A DNA stretch of 47,603 bases. It comes from Paenibacillus sabuli (lineage in GTDB: Bacteria > Bacillota > Bacilli > Paenibacillales > Paenibacillaceae). Location of the stretch: contig NZ_JACXIZ010000054.1 in assembly GCF_014705605.1 (NCBI RefSeq), forward strand, positions 1 to 47,603, given 5' to 3'. Positions within the stretch are counted from its first letter, which is position 1; every line of letters begins with the position of its first letter. Below, in pieces: positions 45,494 through 47,603 of the stretch. The translations under genes were made by a program, and so were the position numbers. The notes beneath the pieces are model-generated. The model worked only from the letters and a program-made list of their open reading frames with translations. It was not told the DNA's origin and ran no database searches.

Positions 45494-46255
45494 CTACAGC
45501 GTACCATCAAGGAAGGGGACGAGCAACCGGGCAAGCTGACCGGGATGCGTAAGCGTCAGCATATGATCCGCCTCGTCGATTCGGGCGAAGCGAACATTCG
45601 GCACACGCTCGAATTGCTCGGCTACGCGGAGCATGTCCGGCCATTCCACAGTGCCGTGAACGAACAACGTCTCGCAGCGCAGCTGCTCCAGTCGTTCGAT
45701 CGCCGGCGGCTGAGGCCAGTTCACCTCGAAGCTTTTCCATTGGCTAAAGACGCGGGTCATATAGGCGGTATGCATCTCTTGCAGAAATTCGCGCTCCCCG
45801 CTATTCATCACGACCCGATAATTCGGTCCGCCCAGCGACTTATTCACCAGACGCTCCACATCCGGCGCGCAAGCATTGACCTCAGTCATCCAGCGTACGA
45901 AATCGGGCTCAGGCTCGAAGCCGGTCAATGACGGGGCCAGCAGCGCGAGACGCGCCACGCGATCGGGATACGTCAAGGCAAAGTCGGTCGCCGCCTGTCC
46001 GCCCATCGAGTGTCCGACCAGCGACACGCGCGCAAGTCCCAGATGATCGAGCAGCGCCCTCAGATCCTCCACCAGACTCGTCGGCTCCTCCGGAGCCGGC
46101 GAGCGGCCCATCCCTCTTGCATCGTAAGTGATCACCTGCATCTGATCAGCCAGCAGCGGCGCGACATACTTCCACTCTCTCGAATCGACGCCCGGACTGT
46201 GAATCAGCACGACCGGAGTGCCTCCTGCACCATGTACCTCAAAAGCCAAATCCAT
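45494..46255 (-). CDS. Alpha/beta hydrolase
   Basis: Cytosolic alpha/beta-hydrolase of 253 residues. Oxyanion region VLIHSPGVDSREW, nucleophile elbow GHSMGG (Ser about residue 92), an acid in the VHGTVEWPDM region and catalytic His in EADHMLTLTHP. ATG 46255 is eight bases after AAGGAG; an upstream GTG is in frame but overlaps that site. It is the first gene of the operon with the TetR repressor, so its substrate or product may be the inducer. Esterase, lactonase and C-C hydrolase roles are all possible. Confidence 0.92.
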   Translation of the reverse strand: MDLAFEVHGAGGTPVVLIHSPGVDSREWKYVAPLLADQMQVITYDARGMGRSPAPEEPTSLVEDLRALLDHLGLARVSLVGHSMGGQAATDFALTYPDRVARLALLAPSLTGFEPEPDFVRWMTEVNACAPDVERLVNKSLGGPNYRVVMNSGEREFLQEMHTAYMTRVFSQWKSFEVNWPQPPAIERLEQLRCETLFVHGTVEWPDMLRVAEQFERVPNVRFARIDEADHMLTLTHPGQLARLLVPFLDGTL

Positions 46256-46284
46256 CGTATCCACTCCTTCCTTTTCTCCTCTAT

Positions 46285-46313
46285 TTTATACATTGACCGT
46301 ACGTTCAGTCAAT
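46285..46313 (-). promoter_or_regulatory. Promoter with embedded TetR-type operator
   Basis: On the minus strand the -35 TTGACT (46312-46307) and the -10 TATAAA (46290-46285; TAAAAT two bases on gives 18-base spacing) flank a palindrome spanning 46292-46313. Its half-sites ATTGACTGAAC and ATTGACCGTAC agree at 9 of 11 positions. Repressor bound here would cover the promoter spacer and -35. Confidence 0.8.
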
Positions 46314-46347
46314 AAAAATTAAAAATCATCAGCCTTACCCGGGCTGA
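46311..46347 (-). terminator. Terminator folding across the DinB stop codon
   Basis: On the minus strand TCAGCC (46347-46342), a 7-base loop containing the TAA stop (46337-46335), and GGCTGA (46334-46329), then TGATTTTTAATTTTT. The stem is short, but the T-run is good. It lies immediately ahead of the hydrolase promoter. Confidence 0.65.
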
Positions 46348-46862
46348 CGACCTCCTTGCTGCCGTTCCAGCAAATAAAACAAATAATCGGTCGGGACACC
46401 GGCGTGCCCTTGCTGCCTCAGCATAGCGGTGATATTTCCTCGGTGATACGTCCCGTGATTGACCACATGCCGCAGGATTTCTGAGAAATGCGTATCGAGG
46501 CTGCCGTAGTTCGGATGCTCGATGGTCATGGCCTTGTCCGGGTCGGGGGTGCGCCGCAGCAATTCGCGATACTGCACGGCAACGCCGTCGAACAGCCGCC
46601 GCATCTCAGCCAAGTCCTTGCCCGCCGCCTCTTCTTGCCAGACCGGGACCTTCGGAAATATATCCGCGTTCGGCACTTCCGCAAGCACGAGCAGATAGAG
46701 CTGCTCGAACAAATACATGTGCCCGAAGGTCTGCGCCACGGACGGAAACACACTGGTCGCCTCCGCATGGAACGCCTCCTTGGGAAGCTGCTCCAGATGC
46801 GCAAACACTTGGTCGTTGGCCCAAACATGAAAATCGTACAATTGCTGAGTATGTTGAAGCAT
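46335..46862 (-). CDS. DinB family protein
   Basis: A 175-residue four-helix-bundle protein of the DinB/YfiT-like superfamily, many members of which are metal-dependent thiol transferases. The three metal-binding His of the family are visible: His in FGHMYLFEQ and two in HVVNHGTYHRG. ATG 46862 has GAAGG five bases upstream; GTG 46874 is in frame as an alternative. It directly follows a broken HTH/WYL regulator, a common pairing in Bacillales in which the regulator controls the DinB gene, so control here may be lost. Confidence 0.9.
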   Translation of the reverse strand: MLQHTQQLYDFHVWANDQVFAHLEQLPKEAFHAEATSVFPSVAQTFGHMYLFEQLYLLVLAEVPNADIFPKVPVWQEEAAGKDLAEMRRLFDGVAVQYRELLRRTPDPDKAMTIEHPNYGSLDTHFSEILRHVVNHGTYHRGNITAMLRQQGHAGVPTDYLFYLLERQQGGRQPG

Positions 46863-46875
46863 TGTTGCCTTCACC

Positions 46876-47297
46876 TTACCTTTCGTCGTCGCTTGATTGG
46901 CGCGGCCTTGTCTCTAGTGTATACCGGCTATGCTGACAACTGCTGTCAGTGAAGTTGAAATCGGAATCAGGATCAGCTTGGTAAAGCTGTACGATTCCCT
47001 TTGCCAATTCCCGGACCAGTTGCTTCAGCTCCGGCGGCTCCAGAATGCGGATGGACGGACCGAAGGTCATCAAATACGCCGGGAGGTACTTGTTTCCTTG
47101 AAGCTCTCCAGAATGCGAATGCCGCCGTCATGACCCGATTCCGCGACGACCGGCACGCCGCTGGCGCATAAGGCGTCGATATACCGATACACAGTGCGGA
47201 CGCTGATTTCCAAGCTGTCGGCGATTTGCGCAGCGGTGCGCTTTCTTCCGTAGCGCAGCATCCACAGAATGGACAGCATGTTATCCCATTTTGCCAT
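46876..47297 (-). pseudogene. HTH/WYL (YafY-type) regulator with internal deletion and frameshift
   Basis: The first ~67 codons from ATG 47297 encode an intact helix-turn-helix head (MAKWDNMLSILWMLRYGRKR, AAQIADSLEISVRTVYRYID, GHDGGIRILESFKET). The frame then shifts and stops after STSRRI. In another frame the characteristic tail begins at once: YLPAYLMTFGPSIRILEPPE and on to the stop at 46878. Intact relatives are about 300 residues, so roughly 170 residues of the WYL core are gone, with the two parts out of frame. The join lies near 47085-47095. The product would be a DNA-binding head alone, unable to sense a ligand. Confidence 0.85.
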
Positions 47298-47319
47298 CTT
47301 CGCCCCTCTTTTCTTGCCA

Positions 47320-47512
47320 TCAGTTCCCGGCGTCTTTGTACAACGCGATATACGTCATCAGTGCTGCGATTCCCTGGAATTGCAGCGTCAGGTTATGGTC
47401 TAGCCTTTGCAGAGCGAATTGGAACGAGCGGTCGATTTTTGAAAAGCGGTGCGACTCCAATTCGTGCAGAAGTTCCTTCAAATTATCGATGTAATAAACC
47501 GTCTTTCTTAAA
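47320..47512 (-). pseudogene. 5'-truncated gene fragment, unassigned
   Basis: An open frame of about 63 codons ends at a TGA (47322-47320), 22 bases before the HTH regulator start. It encodes a helical segment (KTVYYIDNLKELLHELESHR ... FQGIAALMTYIALYKDAGN). It has no usable start; the frame is cut by a stop at the sequence resembling an insertion-sequence end. It looks like the tail of a regulator or similar helical protein, but I cannot assign a family. Confidence 0.5.
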
Positions 47513-47603
47513 GAGCCTGTTCAAAAAGCCCTTAGATTCAGATAAAAAAACAAAAATGCACCGAAGCATTAAATGGTAAAATGGAGGTATCCCGACCACC
47601 ACA
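47513..47603. mobile_element. Probable insertion-sequence end, cut by window edge
   Basis: GAGCCTGTTCAAAAAGCCC at 47513 resembles terminal repeats of Bacillales insertion sequences. It is followed by an AT-rich leader, a small TGCACCGAAGCA-type hairpin region and a TAAAATGGAGG stretch suited to a transposase start. It coincides with the point where the minus-strand fragment loses its frame. The transposase and the other end are outside the window. Confidence 0.35.

Noticed and set aside
1-47603. Prophage, rRNA or tRNA genes
   Set aside because: No structural phage genes, integrase, ribosomal RNA stretches or cloverleaf-forming tRNA sequences were recognised by reading; no tRNA scan could be run.

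Overview
The window is high-GC DNA that reads like a member of the Paenibacillaceae (Paenibacillus/Cohnella type). The basis is gene content: two LplB/LplC-type sugar permease pairs with large solute-binding lipoproteins and no ATPase beside them, YesN/YesM-type two-component genes, membrane-bound AraC regulators, an S-layer-anchored giant protein, strong GGAGG ribosome sites and frequent TTG/GTG starts. No rRNA, tRNA, CRISPR array or phage module was seen.

Layout. (1) 1-2049: 3' part of a short-chain dehydrogenase and a YitT-family membrane protein. (2) 2050-3015: a scar in which a broken carbohydrate-binding module (minus) meets the last third of a sugar permease (plus). (3) 3033-6526: a GH95 alpha-L-fucosidase-type enzyme with a divergent AraC activator; the spacer holds a -10 box without a good -35, an inverted repeat and a tandem 18-bp repeat. 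(4) 6610-20833, minus: LplB- and LplC-type permeases, solute-binding lipoprotein, secreted alginate-lyase-like/ricin protein, and a 2,946-residue secreted protein with discoidin-like, FIVAR, cohesin, dockerin-like and SLH modules. (5) 21016-25977, minus: AraC-type response regulator, YesM-type kinase and a second solute-binding lipoprotein. (6) 26088-34881, minus: membrane AraC regulator, a second permease pair, its binding protein and an intracellular GH2 enzyme. (7) 35005-41394, minus: two tandem paralogous hybrid kinases with a remnant of a second GH95 gene between them. (8) 41641-47603: MarR regulator with an NAD(P)-binding enzyme, Gfo/Idh/MocA oxidoreductase, coiled-coil protein, truncated chloramphenicol acetyltransferase, TetR regulator with alpha/beta hydrolase, DinB protein, internally deleted HTH/WYL regulator, and a probable insertion-sequence end at the edge.

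Working together (inference): regions 3-7 look like adjoining polysaccharide-use loci. Surface enzymes anchored by SLH or secreted would cut a complex glycan, lipoproteins and permeases import oligomers using an ATPase encoded elsewhere, and GH2/GH95 enzymes finish the breakdown under AraC, two-component and hybrid-kinase control. The actual glycan cannot be read from sequence.

Two themes recur. At least five genes are visibly broken, so the region has been heavily rearranged. Three intrinsic terminators fold across the stop codon of the gene they end.
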